Assembly (NCBI GenBank): GCA_050180705.1
Contig: JBFXDX010000016.1
Location: 1 to 64,000, forward strand
Origin: SB25 sp050180705
GTDB taxonomy: Bacteria; Bacteroidota; Bacteroidia; Bacteroidales; Tenuifilaceae
Length of the DNA: 64,000 nucleotides
Direction of reading: 5' to 3'
Shown here: in pieces, positions 53,609 through 63,831 of the stretch
How positions within the stretch are numbered: position 1 is the first letter of the stretch
Layout of the letters: each line of letters starts with the position of its first letter
The notes under the pieces: model-generated
Database searches by the model: none
Told to the model about the DNA's origin: nothing
The model's input: the letters and a program-made list of their open reading frames with translations, nothing else
Position numbers and translations under genes: made by a program

Positions 53609-55621
53609 CTACTTTCCTTCTAGCATTTTCTGAAGGGCGTACATTTCATCCCGATAACGTGCTGCTTCAATAAAGTTCAACTCTTTAGCCTCTTTCTCCA
53701 TCGACTTTTTAGCCTTCTCAATAGCCTTTACAAGTTGATCTTTGGTCATATACTGTACAACTGGATCGGCGGCGTAATCAACCTTTTCGGGTTCAACATA
53801 CACATTCAATGTTTCGCCACTAGTTAACCGTTGCCCCAAAATAGATGTTTTGGCTTTTACTATTTGAGTTGGTGTAATTCCGTGTATTTCGTTATACTTC
53901 AACTGCTTTTCCCGTCTTCGATTGGTCTCCTCAATCGTAATTCGCATCGATTGAGTTATCTTATCGGCATACATTATCACCTTTCCATTGATATTACGAG
54001 CCGCTCGACCAGCAGTCTGTGTCAACGATCGGGCAGAACGCAGAAATCCTTCCTTATCGGCATCGAGAATTGCAACCAGCGAGACCTCTGGTAAATCCAA
54101 GCCTTCACGTAAAAGATTTACACCAACAAGAACATCAAACAAGCCCTTACGCAAGTCTTCCATAATCTGCACACGCTCTAGAGTATCAACATCGGAATGA
54201 ATGTAACGACAACGAATATCGATCCGAGCCATATATTTAACTAACTCCTCGGCCATTCGCTTTGTAAGAGTAGTAACCAAAACTCGCTCATCCAAACCGA
54301 CACAACGATTTATCTCGCCTATCAAATCATCAACCTGATTCAAACTAGGTCGAACATAAATAATCGGATCGAGCAAGCCTGTAGGTCGAACTACCTGATC
54401 GACCACCACGCCCTGACATTTCTGTAACTCGTAATCGGCTGGAGTGGCACTAACAAAAATGATTTGCCCCACCAACGATTCAAACTCATCGAACTTAAGC
54501 GGCCTATTATCAATTGCAGCAGGCAGCCTGAAACCATACTCAACTAGTGTTTGCTTGCGTGAATTATCGCCCCCATACATTGCCCGGATTTGAGGAATTG
54601 TAACATGACTCTCATCAATCACCATGATAAAATCCTGCGGGAAGTAATCTATAAGACAGAATGGGCGCATTCCTGCTGGTCGTCCATCAAAATACCTTGA
54701 GTAATTCTCGATTCCAGGGCAATAGCCCAATTCGCGAATCATCTCCAAATCGTACTCAACCCGCTGTTGCAAGCGCTTTGCCTCCATGTGCCGACCGATA
54801 CTTTTGAAGTATTCAACCTGCTTCATCATATCATCCTGAATTTGATATATGGCCTGATTCATACGCTCCTTTCCCGCAATAAATATATTGGCAGGATAGA
54901 TTACAACCTCGTCAGAACTCTCAATCAACAAACCACTAACAGGATCAAAAACTTCAAGCGCCTCAATATCATCTCCCCAAAAAATAATTCGTACACCTCT
55001 ATCGCCATAAGCCAAGTAAACATCAACGCTATCGCCTTTTACCCGAAATGTTCCCCGTTTAAATTCAACTTCGTTACGGGAATACAAAGCATCAACAAGC
55101 TGCCGTAAAAATTGATTTCGGCTTATCCGTTCGCCAACCTTCAATCGAATTGTACTATTGTAAAAATCCTGAGGGTTTCCAATTCCATACAGACAGGACA
55201 CCGAAGAGATTACAACAACATCCTTGCGTCCCGAAAGCAATGAGGAGGTAGCACTTAATCTCAACTTCTCAATCTCGTCGTTGATGGCCAAATCCTTCTC
55301 TATATAGGTATCGGTAACAGGCAGATATGCTTCTGGCTGGTAGTAATCGTAATACGAAACAAAGTATTCAACAGCATTATCGGGGAAAAAACTTTTAAAC
55401 TCTCCATAAAGTTGAGCTGCCAGAGTTTTATTATGACTCAATATCAAAACGGGCCTATTGGCATTGGCAATAACGTTAGCAATGGTAAATGTTTTACCAG
55501 AACCAGTAACACCAAGCAATGTCTGAAACTTATCGCCACGATCTACGCCCTCAGACAATTGTCTTATTGCCTCGGGCTGATCGCCCGATGGTTTAAAATC
55601 GGAGGTTAACTTATACTCCAT
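53609..55621 (-). CDS. uvrB: Excinuclease ABC subunit B
   Basis: 670 residues from the ATG at 55621 (TTG at 55624 also in frame). Damage-verifying helicase of nucleotide excision repair. Walker A GVTGSGKTFT near residue 40, beta-hairpin region YFVSYYDYYQPEAYLP, DESHVTIPQI (motif II), the helicase motif VGVNLLREGLDLPEVSLVAILDADKEGFLRS, AGRAARN (motif VI) and the C-terminal UVR motif for UvrC binding (EKAKKSMEKEAKELNFIEAARYRDEM). Full length, no defect. Monocistronic. Confidence 0.98.
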   Translation of the reverse strand: MEYKLTSDFKPSGDQPEAIRQLSEGVDRGDKFQTLLGVTGSGKTFTIANVIANANRPVLILSHNKTLAAQLYGEFKSFFPDNAVEYFVSYYDYYQPEAYLPVTDTYIEKDLAINDEIEKLRLSATSSLLSGRKDVVVISSVSCLYGIGNPQDFYNSTIRLKVGERISRNQFLRQLVDALYSRNEVEFKRGTFRVKGDSVDVYLAYGDRGVRIIFWGDDIEALEVFDPVSGLLIESSDEVVIYPANIFIAGKERMNQAIYQIQDDMMKQVEYFKSIGRHMEAKRLQQRVEYDLEMIRELGYCPGIENYSRYFDGRPAGMRPFCLIDYFPQDFIMVIDESHVTIPQIRAMYGGDNSRKQTLVEYGFRLPAAIDNRPLKFDEFESLVGQIIFVSATPADYELQKCQGVVVDQVVRPTGLLDPIIYVRPSLNQVDDLIGEINRCVGLDERVLVTTLTKRMAEELVKYMARIDIRCRYIHSDVDTLERVQIMEDLRKGLFDVLVGVNLLREGLDLPEVSLVAILDADKEGFLRSARSLTQTAGRAARNINGKVIMYADKITQSMRITIEETNRRREKQLKYNEIHGITPTQIVKAKTSILGQRLTSGETLNVYVEPEKVDYAADPVVQYMTKDQLVKAIEKAKKSMEKEAKELNFIEAARYRDEMYALQKMLEGK

Positions 55622-55702
55622 CAAAATATTTTTTGTAAAAATAGTAGATTTTGAAGTTGAAGTATTGATAAATTTTGCTAAAACTAGGAATCAGCATAAC
55701 TC

Positions 55703-56137
55703 TTAATTCTCGGAGAAAGAATTCTTAAGAGGGTAAGAATTGGCATAAACACCAATGTATTTATCAATAGTTTTAATCAACTCTTCGGCAACAATTGGTT
55801 TTGATATATAATCGCTGCACCCAGCACGCAGACAGTTTTCCTTATCGCCAGCTATTACACATGCCGTTTGGGCTATAATTGGAATATTTTGATCAATTTT
55901 TCTAATAAGCCGCGTTGCCTCAAGACCACTCATTCCTTCCATCTTAATATCCATGAGAATTAAATCGATCCCTTTTGTATTAAGAAACAGGTCAAGGGCT
56001 TTTTTTCCACAATCGGCTACAATTATTTTAGCCCCTGTTTTAGCAATAATAATCTCTAATAGCAGAAGACTAGCCTGATCGTCATCTACAATAAGAATAA
56101 GTTTGTTTTTCCAATTTATATGCTGAAAAAAAGACAT
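55703..56137 (-). CDS. Single-domain response regulator (CheY-like)
   Basis: 144 residues from the ATG at 56137 (GTG at 56143 also in frame). Receiver domain only: LILIVDDDQAS, phospho-acceptor Asp about 63 in LILMDIKMEGMSG, Thr in AQTACV and Lys in YISKPIVAEEL. Its sequence is of the kind usually attached to hybrid histidine kinases, so it probably relays phosphate or regulates by protein contact. No kinase is directly adjacent; the PAS kinase at 57184 is the nearest. Confidence 0.9.
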   Translation of the reverse strand: MSFFQHINWKNKLILIVDDDQASLLLLEIIIAKTGAKIIVADCGKKALDLFLNTKGIDLILMDIKMEGMSGLEATRLIRKIDQNIPIIAQTACVIAGDKENCLRAGCSDYISKPIVAEELIKTIDKYIGVYANSYPLKNSFSEN

Positions 56138-56276
56138 TGCCACAAAAGATTAACAGCCCTAAGTTATATTTTTCTATCTAAAATAGGATGAAAATGCCCC
56201 ATGCAAAACCACGTATCTTATGAAAGAAACGTTTTAGCCAATGAAGTGTTATTCTCAGCTTACGAATTAAATAAAT

Positions 56277-57020
56277 TTATTTACTCTCGAGAATTTTTAG
56301 TTGAGCAGGTGTACCCTGAACCTCAAAAATCTTATCAGATTTTTGAATGATACAGATTTTGTTTCGTCTATCGATACGAGAAAGATATTTTAGATTGATA
56401 ATAGCAGAACGGCTAATCCGGAAAAAAGGCAATCCCTCCAACTGACCCTCAACATCCTTAAGCGATACAGAAACAACCTCATCCTTCCGTGCCTGAAAAT
56501 GAAGAATAGTATAGCTACCACTTGCCTCAAACCAAACAATATCATCTGGGTCTATAAAAACAACTCCATTCCTCATACTAAACTTCAATTTTTGAAAATC
56601 TGGAGTTTGTAACGGATTACTGTCAACTTTTGACTTCATCCGCTGATTTTCGAAATCTTCTCTATAACGCTGAATTGTTTGATTTAAATCATCAATGTCA
56701 ATTGGTTTAAGCAAATAATCGAATGCTGAATATTTTATGGCTTTTATGGCATATTGATTATAGGCTGTTATAAATACAACTGCAGGATTAAAATCCGCTT
56801 TATTGAGTTGTTCGAGCAGTTCGAAGCCAGACCCGCCAGGCATCTCAATATCTAGAAAAACCATATCGGGCTTATGAACCCGAATAGCCTCCATAGCCTC
56901 CTTTAAATCTCGGCATTTTGCTAAAAGGGTTACATTTCCATCCAACCGAAGCAGATGCGCTAAAATATCGCGAGAATTGGGTTCGTCATCAACAACTATG
57001 GCTCGAATCTCTCTCTTCAT
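56277..57020 (-). CDS. LytTR-family response regulator
   Basis: 247 residues: receiver (VVDDEPNSRDILAHLL, acceptor Asp57 in MVFLDIEMPGGSGFELLEQL, FITAYNQ and LLKPID) and a LytTR DNA-binding domain (about 145-247: VFIDPDDIVWFEASGSYTILHF, PFFRISRSAIINLKYLSRIDR). LytTR regulators in Bacteroidota normally pair with a membrane LytS/YehU-type kinase (His_kinase domain); that partner is missing here. It is divergently placed to the PAS kinase gene (163 bp between starts), which could imply linked regulation. Confidence 0.93.
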   Translation of the reverse strand: MKREIRAIVVDDEPNSRDILAHLLRLDGNVTLLAKCRDLKEAMEAIRVHKPDMVFLDIEMPGGSGFELLEQLNKADFNPAVVFITAYNQYAIKAIKYSAFDYLLKPIDIDDLNQTIQRYREDFENQRMKSKVDSNPLQTPDFQKLKFSMRNGVVFIDPDDIVWFEASGSYTILHFQARKDEVVSVSLKDVEGQLEGLPFFRISRSAIINLKYLSRIDRRNKICIIQKSDKIFEVQGTPAQLKILESK

Positions 57021-57183
57021 TAAGGAAATGGGAAATTAATATTTGTTTAGTATAACTTTTACAAGTTTTCTTTCACACTTTACAAACAGTAAAAATTTAC
57101 ATAACTTGTAAGTGTTTTATCAAAAATAATAAATCTTTTTAGAAATATAAGCAAATTATTTTCTTTTTTTTGGCTAATTCTAA

Positions 57184-60100
57184 ATGTACAAGGAACTTAA
57201 CATAAAAGTATCAATCTATTTAATTCTACTATACTCTTTAACGGCTTTTATTTGCATTACGGCCGCTTACTGGGCTAATATCTCTTTAGTTTTTTGGATG
57301 CCCGCTGCAATTGGAGTTGGTTTTGCAATAAAATATGGGAAAAGGTCTAGCTTCGCAATTCTTATTGGCGGTACAATTCTTATTCTTTTATCAACCTTTA
57401 TCCATCAATATTTTTATTTCAACACCATAAAAATATTAATCTTAACATTATCGGATGCACTGCTATGCCTTGGTACCTCTCTATTCTATAAAAGTAAACC
57501 ACCATTTCTTAATTATGTGACCGATTTTAAGAAGTATGCAATTTTTGCTAGTTTACTTGCACTTGTAGAATCGTTATTTATTACTGTTGTATTTAGACTT
57601 TTAGTATTAGAAAACGGCCTAAACATCATTACCTCCTTTAATATCAAATTCATTGCAATATCAATATCGCTATTTACGCTGACCCCGTTCATCCTAACAA
57701 TCAAAAATAAGCCTGCCAATATTGAACAGAAGTATTTCTATAGGATTATTGCAACAATAATTCTTGCCTTAGTACCCAATATCGTAAACATTATTAATAC
57801 ATCTAAATCACAGAACCTACTTCCATTCCAATTAATAACTATTACACTTCTAATCATTTACGCAGTAAAACAGCGATATAGACTAGCAACTCTATTTGTT
57901 TTAATACTATCAAGTTCAATAGTTTTCAATGGCATCTTAAACAAAAACTATTTCAGCATATACGATTTCCCATATAATATTATCAACTCACAATACATTG
58001 CTCTTCTAATATCACTTTTCATCATTATTGTTAATGTAATCCTGAACGAACGCGATAATGCAATTAAAACAATCAATGAATCATACATTGATATCCAAAA
58101 TGAAGTCAATCGGCAAACTGGCATTTTAAAAGATTTAAATCAAAGGCTTATCTCAGAAATAGAACAACGAGGTTTGATTGAAAAAGAATTAAATCTGAGC
58201 AAAAAGTTACTTCTTGAATCGCAAGAAATTGCAAACATTACAAGTTGGGAGTATGATCTAAAAAATAAAACGATCCGATGGTCTGAATCGGCTTCCCGAA
58301 TTCTGGGCATAAATTTGACTCAGATTAGCGCATTCTCAATGGATAAGTATATCGAAAGAATTCATCCAGACGATAAAAGATCTTTCCTTGGTGCTATTTC
58401 ACAAGCATCTGAAAAAACTAAGGATATCAATCTCGAAATTAAATATCTACTAAATAATCGATATCGCTATTTTCGCATATTAGGACGTTCGTTCGAAGAT
58501 AACGATTCCATAAAACGCATTGTGGGCGTACTTTCAGATATTACCGATTGGAAAGAAGCCCAGATTGCCCTTTCGGAAAAGGAAATACGCTACAGGGCTC
58601 TTTTTGAAACAAATATTGACCCTGTAATACTTATTGATGGCATAACCAAAACTATAGTAGATGTAAATAAGGCTTTCGAAAATTTATATGAGTATTCTAA
58701 AAGCGAGATACTTGGAACTCCATACATAAATATTTCGGCACAAGAATACGAAACGCACCAAGCTCTGGACATCACACTAGAGAGAGGTTCGTACCGAGTT
58801 CCAAGTAGAAGTCATCGCAAAAAATCGGGAGAGGAGTTTTACGTTGAAGGACATTTCGTCAAGTTTTTATTGGGAACAACACCCCTTATTTTCGCAGTAC
58901 TTCGCGATAACACTGTTCGCAAAAATTATGAAAGTAGACTAGCCGAAAGAGAGTTGAAATTTAGATTATTTTTCGAGTCAAACCTTATTGGAATGGCCGA
59001 GACTACCATATATAAAGACTGGATAACATTCAACACAAAACTTTGTCATATATTAGGATACAAACCTAGCGAATTAGAAAAAATTACATGGGATAAAATT
59101 ACTTATCCAGAGGATTTGGATTTTGAACTAAAACAATTCAACAACATTCTTCAGCACAAAACAGACAACTATACTATAGAAAAACGGTTCATTAAAAAGG
59201 ATGGCTCTACAGTATACTGTAACGTTGCAGTTAAAGCAATCAAAGACAATACTGGCAACATCACTCATCTTGTAAAATTAATAGAGGATACAACTCTAAA
59301 GAAAAAGGCTGAAACAGCCTTAATAGAAAGTCAAAGTAGACTACAGAAAGCGCAGCAAATTGCACATCTGGGTGTTTGCCGATTAAATATGGCATCAGGA
59401 TATCTAGATATTTCACCGGAAGCATTCGTCATTCTTGGATTGGAAAAAGAAAAAGCCCCCTTTAACATGGATAGTTTTATAAATGGAATACATCCAAGTG
59501 ATAGAGAACAACTGAATACAATCATAGAACGACTTAAAAACAATAAAACCAATGAAGAAATTTTCGAGGCCCGATTTGTAAAAAATAGCGGAGATATAGC
59601 CTATTTAGCACTAAACTTAGGCATTTCTAGTACAAATAACAAAATAACTGATCTAATAATCACATTTGCCGATATTACAACTTCAAAACTTGCCGAAACA
59701 TCATTAAAGGAGGCAAATGCAATGAAAGATCAATTATTCTCTGTTATTTCTCATGATTTAAAAGGTCCGATTGGAAGCATGGAGCAACTACTATCTATTT
59801 ATTTAAATAGCAACGATACACTAAACGATGAATCAAAAAACGAAATAATATCATTGCTGTACAATACAACCCACGAAAGTTATAGTCTACTCGAAAATTT
59901 ACTAGAATGGGGACGCAGCCAAAGACAGTCGACTGCCAAACCATCAATCATTGACATTGATGATATTGTCCTTGAAACGACATCGCTTCTATTAGGTATG
60001 GCATCAAACAAAAATATCGTTATAAAAACATCAATTACAAAAGGTTGCAAAGCATTTGTTGACCCAATGATGTTTAGAACCATTCTTAGAAATCTTATAA

Positions 60101-60405
60101 CGAATGCCATAAAATTCACCCCAAATGGAGGTAATATTTTAATTGAAGGATGCATTCAAAACAAAAACTGCACAATTAAAGTCACCGATTCCGGAATAGG
60201 AATTCCTGACGATAAAATTGCAGTACTTTTCGATGATTCTAAAATATTTAGCACTGCAGGAACCAATAATGAAAAAGGTTCGGGTCTAGGACTAAAATTG
60301 GTAAAACGATTTGTCGATAAAAACGAAGGCATCCTTAACATTCAATCCAGTAAAGATCAAGGCACTACATTTATCATTACATTTCCTTCAACCGAAGCAA
60401 CCTAG
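57184..60405 (+). CDS. MASE1-type membrane sensor histidine kinase with multiple PAS domains
   Basis: 1073 residues. Eight to ten N-terminal transmembrane segments (about 1-290) with FWMPAAIGVGFAIKYGKRS resemble a MASE1 sensor. A coiled coil (295-340) leads to four PAS/PAC units (about 345-460, 465-580, 590-705, 715-830; PAC motifs such as RIVGVLSDITDWKEAQ and ITHLVKLIEDTTLKKK). The kinase core has H-box FSVISHDLKGPIGS (His857), N-box LRNLITNAIKFTPNGGN, G1 DSGIGIPDDK and G2 EKGSGLGLKLVKRFVDKN. No receiver is fused. It probably senses a small diffusible or redox signal and phosphorylates a partner such as the nearby single-domain regulator. Confidence 0.92.
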   Translation: MYKELNIKVSIYLILLYSLTAFICITAAYWANISLVFWMPAAIGVGFAIKYGKRSSFAILIGGTILILLSTFIHQYFYFNTIKILILTLSDALLCLGTSLFYKSKPPFLNYVTDFKKYAIFASLLALVESLFITVVFRLLVLENGLNIITSFNIKFIAISISLFTLTPFILTIKNKPANIEQKYFYRIIATIILALVPNIVNIINTSKSQNLLPFQLITITLLIIYAVKQRYRLATLFVLILSSSIVFNGILNKNYFSIYDFPYNIINSQYIALLISLFIIIVNVILNERDNAIKTINESYIDIQNEVNRQTGILKDLNQRLISEIEQRGLIEKELNLSKKLLLESQEIANITSWEYDLKNKTIRWSESASRILGINLTQISAFSMDKYIERIHPDDKRSFLGAISQASEKTKDINLEIKYLLNNRYRYFRILGRSFEDNDSIKRIVGVLSDITDWKEAQIALSEKEIRYRALFETNIDPVILIDGITKTIVDVNKAFENLYEYSKSEILGTPYINISAQEYETHQALDITLERGSYRVPSRSHRKKSGEEFYVEGHFVKFLLGTTPLIFAVLRDNTVRKNYESRLAERELKFRLFFESNLIGMAETTIYKDWITFNTKLCHILGYKPSELEKITWDKITYPEDLDFELKQFNNILQHKTDNYTIEKRFIKKDGSTVYCNVAVKAIKDNTGNITHLVKLIEDTTLKKKAETALIESQSRLQKAQQIAHLGVCRLNMASGYLDISPEAFVILGLEKEKAPFNMDSFINGIHPSDREQLNTIIERLKNNKTNEEIFEARFVKNSGDIAYLALNLGISSTNNKITDLIITFADITTSKLAETSLKEANAMKDQLFSVISHDLKGPIGSMEQLLSIYLNSNDTLNDESKNEIISLLYNTTHESYSLLENLLEWGRSQRQSTAKPSIIDIDDIVLETTSLLLGMASNKNIVIKTSITKGCKAFVDPMMFRTILRNLITNAIKFTPNGGNILIEGCIQNKNCTIKVTDSGIGIPDDKIAVLFDDSKIFSTAGTNNEKGSGLGLKLVKRFVDKNEGILNIQSSKDQGTTFIITFPSTEAT

Positions 60406-60423
60406 CACATTAAATTAAACTTT

Positions 60424-60431
60424 TATCTTTG
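60424..60431 (+). promoter_or_regulatory. mntP: -7 box (TATCTTTG) of mntP
   Basis: Full match to TAnnTTTG, 16 bp before the mntP ATG. No manganese riboswitch fits in the 42-bp gap between genes. Confidence 0.6.
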
Positions 60432-60447
60432 CAGCAAAATTTGCAAA

Positions 60448-61005
60448 ATGACAATATTCACCCTCCTTATTTTAGCCATTGGGCTATCGTTCGACACATT
60501 TGCCATTTCAATCTCTAGCGGCATTGCCCGAAAGCATATAGTTTTTAAGGAAGCATTTTTGATTGCATCTGTTCTTGGTTTTTTTCAGGCAATTATGCCA
60601 GTCATAGGCTGGCTAGGCGGTTTATCTATTAAAAATTACATAGAACCATTCGACCATTGGATTGCCTTTGGATTACTTGGAATCATCGGAATAAAAATGA
60701 TTATAGAAAGTTTTAAAGATGACGATAAGAAAGATTTCAATCCACTAAACCCAAAGATAATGGTAGGAATGGCGATTGCCACCAGTATCGATGCTCTGAC
60801 AGTTGGAATTAGCTTTGCCATTGTTGAAGTAAACATGATACTAGCATTCATCATTATCGGATTTGTTACATTTCTGGTTGCTATGCTTGGAATGCTTTTC
60901 GGGAAAAAAATAGGCGACCGAATTGGTCGCCGTATGGAGATATTAGGTGGTCTTATTCTTATTGCAATCGGATCTAAAATATTAGTCGATCATTTAATTG
61001 GCTAA
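60448..61005 (+). CDS. mntP: Manganese efflux pump MntP
   Basis: 185 residues, six transmembrane segments in two homologous halves: AIGLSFDTFAISISSGI and AIATSIDALTVGISFAIV carry the paired Asp residues that define the MntP (DUF204) family. GKKIGDRIGRRMEILGGLILIAIGSKIL closes the protein. It exports Mn2+ across the inner membrane. Its 3' end overlaps the convergent kinase-like gene by 4 bp. Confidence 0.94.
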   Translation: MTIFTLLILAIGLSFDTFAISISSGIARKHIVFKEAFLIASVLGFFQAIMPVIGWLGGLSIKNYIEPFDHWIAFGLLGIIGIKMIIESFKDDDKKDFNPLNPKIMVGMAIATSIDALTVGISFAIVEVNMILAFIIIGFVTFLVAMLGMLFGKKIGDRIGRRMEILGGLILIAIGSKILVDHLIG

Positions 61006-61697
61006 TAAATTAAATTTCGAATTTCCATTGTATGAATAATAATATCGACTATTTCCTTAATTGAAAGCGTCATTGTATTGAATGTTATATCGAACCGAGT
61101 ATAATCCGTGCCTTTTCCGCCAAAGTAGGATCTTATCTCCTCTCTTTTTTTGTCTATTTCCTGCACGTATTGCTGAGCAGCTTTAGTCTCGAACTTATAC
61201 ATTTCTTCAACCCGAATAACTCGCCACTCAAAAGGAGCCTCCAAATGGATATGCAACGAGTTTGGAATATCACGAGTTATTGCAACGCCTCCTCGTCCAA
61301 GAATTACTACTCGTCCTTTCGATGCTTCACTGCGTATTACAGCTTTAACGGTATTTTGGATTCGCCTATCGCTTTTGTAGTACTTTGTAGACATCGACTG
61401 AAGAATCTCCTCCATTATACCTTTCCGTTTCGCTTCGAAAATATAGTCTATATCCTCCTCAGGCAAGCCCAATTTTTCGGCGGCAATCTTTTGTACACGT
61501 TCCTTTGCCAGCCATCGCCACGCATCCTCGTCTTTTAGCCTAAACTTGTGGTTTAATTCCTGAACAAGTTCACTCGTTAACTGAGTTCCAGGGCATCCCA
61601 TCTCTCTGGATATAGTAACCACAGGACCTGGTTCGTGGATCGAATCATTAGTCCGCTTATTCCTTTCTGTTAAATATCGGATTAAATCTAGTCCCAT
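61002..61697 (-). CDS. Cytidylate kinase-like family protein
   Basis: 231 residues. VVTISREMGCPGTQLTSELVQELN occupies the P-loop position of the cytidylate_kin2 family, with no classic GxxxxGKS/T, as usual for it. ILGRGGVAITRDIPNSLHIHLEAPFEWRV and AQQYVQEIDKKREEIRSYFGG correspond to the lid and nucleotide-binding regions. True CMP kinase (cmk) is probably elsewhere; this family's substrate is not settled. Convergent with mntP and overlapping it by 4 bp. Confidence 0.85.
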   Translation of the reverse strand: MGLDLIRYLTERNKRTNDSIHEPGPVVTISREMGCPGTQLTSELVQELNHKFRLKDEDAWRWLAKERVQKIAAEKLGLPEEDIDYIFEAKRKGIMEEILQSMSTKYYKSDRRIQNTVKAVIRSEASKGRVVILGRGGVAITRDIPNSLHIHLEAPFEWRVIRVEEMYKFETKAAQQYVQEIDKKREEIRSYFGGKGTDYTRFDITFNTMTLSIKEIVDIIIHTMEIRNLIY

Positions 61698-61879
61698 TTC
61701 GATTACTAATTAGAGTTAACACTAAATGATATTTGACTGCTCTCAGTTCAATATTATTCTTTGTTAAATTTAAAAGGAATAAACCAAATTGTCAATTTTT
61801 TAGTTGAAATAATTACCCCGAATTCCTATGAAAAAAGGAATTATGCCGATAAAATTATTGTTTGCCTATAACGGTTATT

Positions 61880-63595
61880 CTAACTGAGTTTTGCTACTGG
61901 AAGTGTAAAAAAGAACTTACTACCCTTACTCGGAATACTTTCGGCCCATATCTCACCTCCATTCATGGTGATAAACTCTTTGCAAAGAATTAATCCTAAT
62001 CCAGTTCCTTTTTCATTTCGAGTTCCTGGGCTGGAATTTATTTGCGTGCTAAATAATTTCGCCATAACATCAGACTGTATTCCAACTCCAGTATCATCCA
62101 CGCAAACAGTCACTACACCTTCGTTGATAGCACTCCAAATACGAACTTTATCGCCAGCATTGCAGAATTTAATTGAATTTGAAACAATATTGCGAAAGAC
62201 TATTTCGGTCATATCCTTATCGGCATGGACAAACATGTTATCATTCAACTGGTTTACTATCGATATTTCTTTTTGCAATGCTCTATCTTCAAGAATCTTC
62301 AATCGTGATAAAACCAAGTCATTCAAATCAAAATTAACAGGATTGACTTTTGTGCCATGCATCTGGTTACGTGCCCATGTTAAAAGATTCTCCAACAATG
62401 AGGTAGTATGATTTACGTTGATAGATAATTCCTCAATAATCGATTTAAAGCTATCCTCGGTAAAGTGTCCCTCTTTGGCTATATTTAGAATTGTGATTAA
62501 AGAAAATAAGGGACTTCTTAAATCATGAGCTATTATAGAAAATACTTTATCCTTTAATGCATTTAAATTTCTCAACTGGTTGGCCTGCTCACTAATTTCT
62601 TCTGTTTGCTTCAGTATTTCGGTATTCTTCTCCCTTAAGAGTTTGTTGGCTTTTTTCTTTTCGGTATAAGCATAAAAAATTAAAGAAGTAAATACTAAGG
62701 ATATTACAATAAGCCCAATATAAACCTTCTGCAATAATTTTTGATGGTTTAGCTGAGCATCTCTAAGTTGCATTTCGGTATTGAGCAACTCTATTTGCAT
62801 TTTTTGCTCTCGGGTAATTTGCTCAATCTCCCTAAGGCTATTTTCCTTTTGCTGAAGTTCCTGATTTGTTTTGGCCAACTTTCTATCTGTAAAATTCTTC
62901 TCTGCAGATATTTGCTGAACAACACGACCCGCACTATCGACAATTGCTTTTGCTTTAAGTTCATTAGCACGGAGTTCTTCAGATTGAAGTTTTTTAGTGA
63001 GCATCGCAAAAAGGCTGAAATATTCTGCTGCTTTTGTCTGGTTTCCTATCTTTTCGTAAAGTTTATTGAAATTAGAGTAGCAATTCTTAAGTAACTTTGG
63101 ATTATCTAACTCTTGGGCAATTTTTTGAATCTCCAACAAGTTTTTTTCAGCGGAAGGATAATCTCCTAGTTCGATTTCCTCATTCGATAGGTTAAGTAAC
63201 GAAGTTGCTATATCTGCTTTTTTCCCAAACTTTCTAGACGAATTTAATGTTTCATTGAAATAATCACAAGCTTGTTTATGCTCACCCTTTTCGGAATATA
63301 TTAATCCCAGATTAGTGTAAATTACTTTGATTCCATTGACATTGCCTATTTTCTTTGAATTAGTTAATGCCTTTTCAAAATAGGTAATTGCCTCATCGTT
63401 TTTATTTGATTGCCAATATAAATTGGCCACCTTGTTAAAATAAAGCGCAGCTTGATTATTGTCTCCATTCAACTCATATCCTTCGCCCAATTCTATGTAT
63501 TCCTCTATCTTTTCGTCGAGCCCCTGAGCAAAGGTGACATAAAGAGGAAAGATCAATAGAAATAATACATATGCTAAGAACTTCAACTTAACCAT
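61880..63595 (-). CDS. Tetratricopeptide-repeat sensor histidine kinase
   Basis: 571 residues. Signal peptide or uncleaved helix (about 1-24), about five TPR units in the periplasm (30-210, for example YFEKALTNSKKIGNVNGIKVIYTNLG), a coiled coil, one transmembrane segment (about 285-305) and the cytoplasmic kinase core: H-box KVFSIIAHDLRSPLFSL (His357), N-box FRNIVSNSIKF, G1 DDTGVGIQSD and G2 EKGTGLGLILCKEFI. The TPR-TM-kinase arrangement is typical for Bacteroidota. No regulator is adjacent. Confidence 0.92.
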   Translation of the reverse strand: MVKLKFLAYVLFLLIFPLYVTFAQGLDEKIEEYIELGEGYELNGDNNQAALYFNKVANLYWQSNKNDEAITYFEKALTNSKKIGNVNGIKVIYTNLGLIYSEKGEHKQACDYFNETLNSSRKFGKKADIATSLLNLSNEEIELGDYPSAEKNLLEIQKIAQELDNPKLLKNCYSNFNKLYEKIGNQTKAAEYFSLFAMLTKKLQSEELRANELKAKAIVDSAGRVVQQISAEKNFTDRKLAKTNQELQQKENSLREIEQITREQKMQIELLNTEMQLRDAQLNHQKLLQKVYIGLIVISLVFTSLIFYAYTEKKKANKLLREKNTEILKQTEEISEQANQLRNLNALKDKVFSIIAHDLRSPLFSLITILNIAKEGHFTEDSFKSIIEELSINVNHTTSLLENLLTWARNQMHGTKVNPVNFDLNDLVLSRLKILEDRALQKEISIVNQLNDNMFVHADKDMTEIVFRNIVSNSIKFCNAGDKVRIWSAINEGVVTVCVDDTGVGIQSDVMAKLFSTQINSSPGTRNEKGTGLGLILCKEFITMNGGEIWAESIPSKGSKFFFTLPVAKLS

Positions 63596-63831
63596 GTTTG
63601 TCGATAAACTAAAATTACACGAAGTTAAAAAACTTTAGCAAATCTTACGATCAATAGTAAAAAACTGGTTCGGGAAATTTTATAAATTCTTTCAACTCGT
63701 CGCACACGTTGATAAACATCAATTTTGATGAAACTAACAGATTAATTGCCCGATCCTAAAAATATATTTACATTTTTGTCGAATCAATTTTAAACACATT
63801 TCTTGTGTTGATGTTCTATTAAGAAAAAAAG

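Noticed and set aside
60406..60447. yybP-ykoY manganese riboswitch before mntP
   Set aside because: The gap is only 42 bp and holds a -7 promoter box; there is no room for the aptamer.
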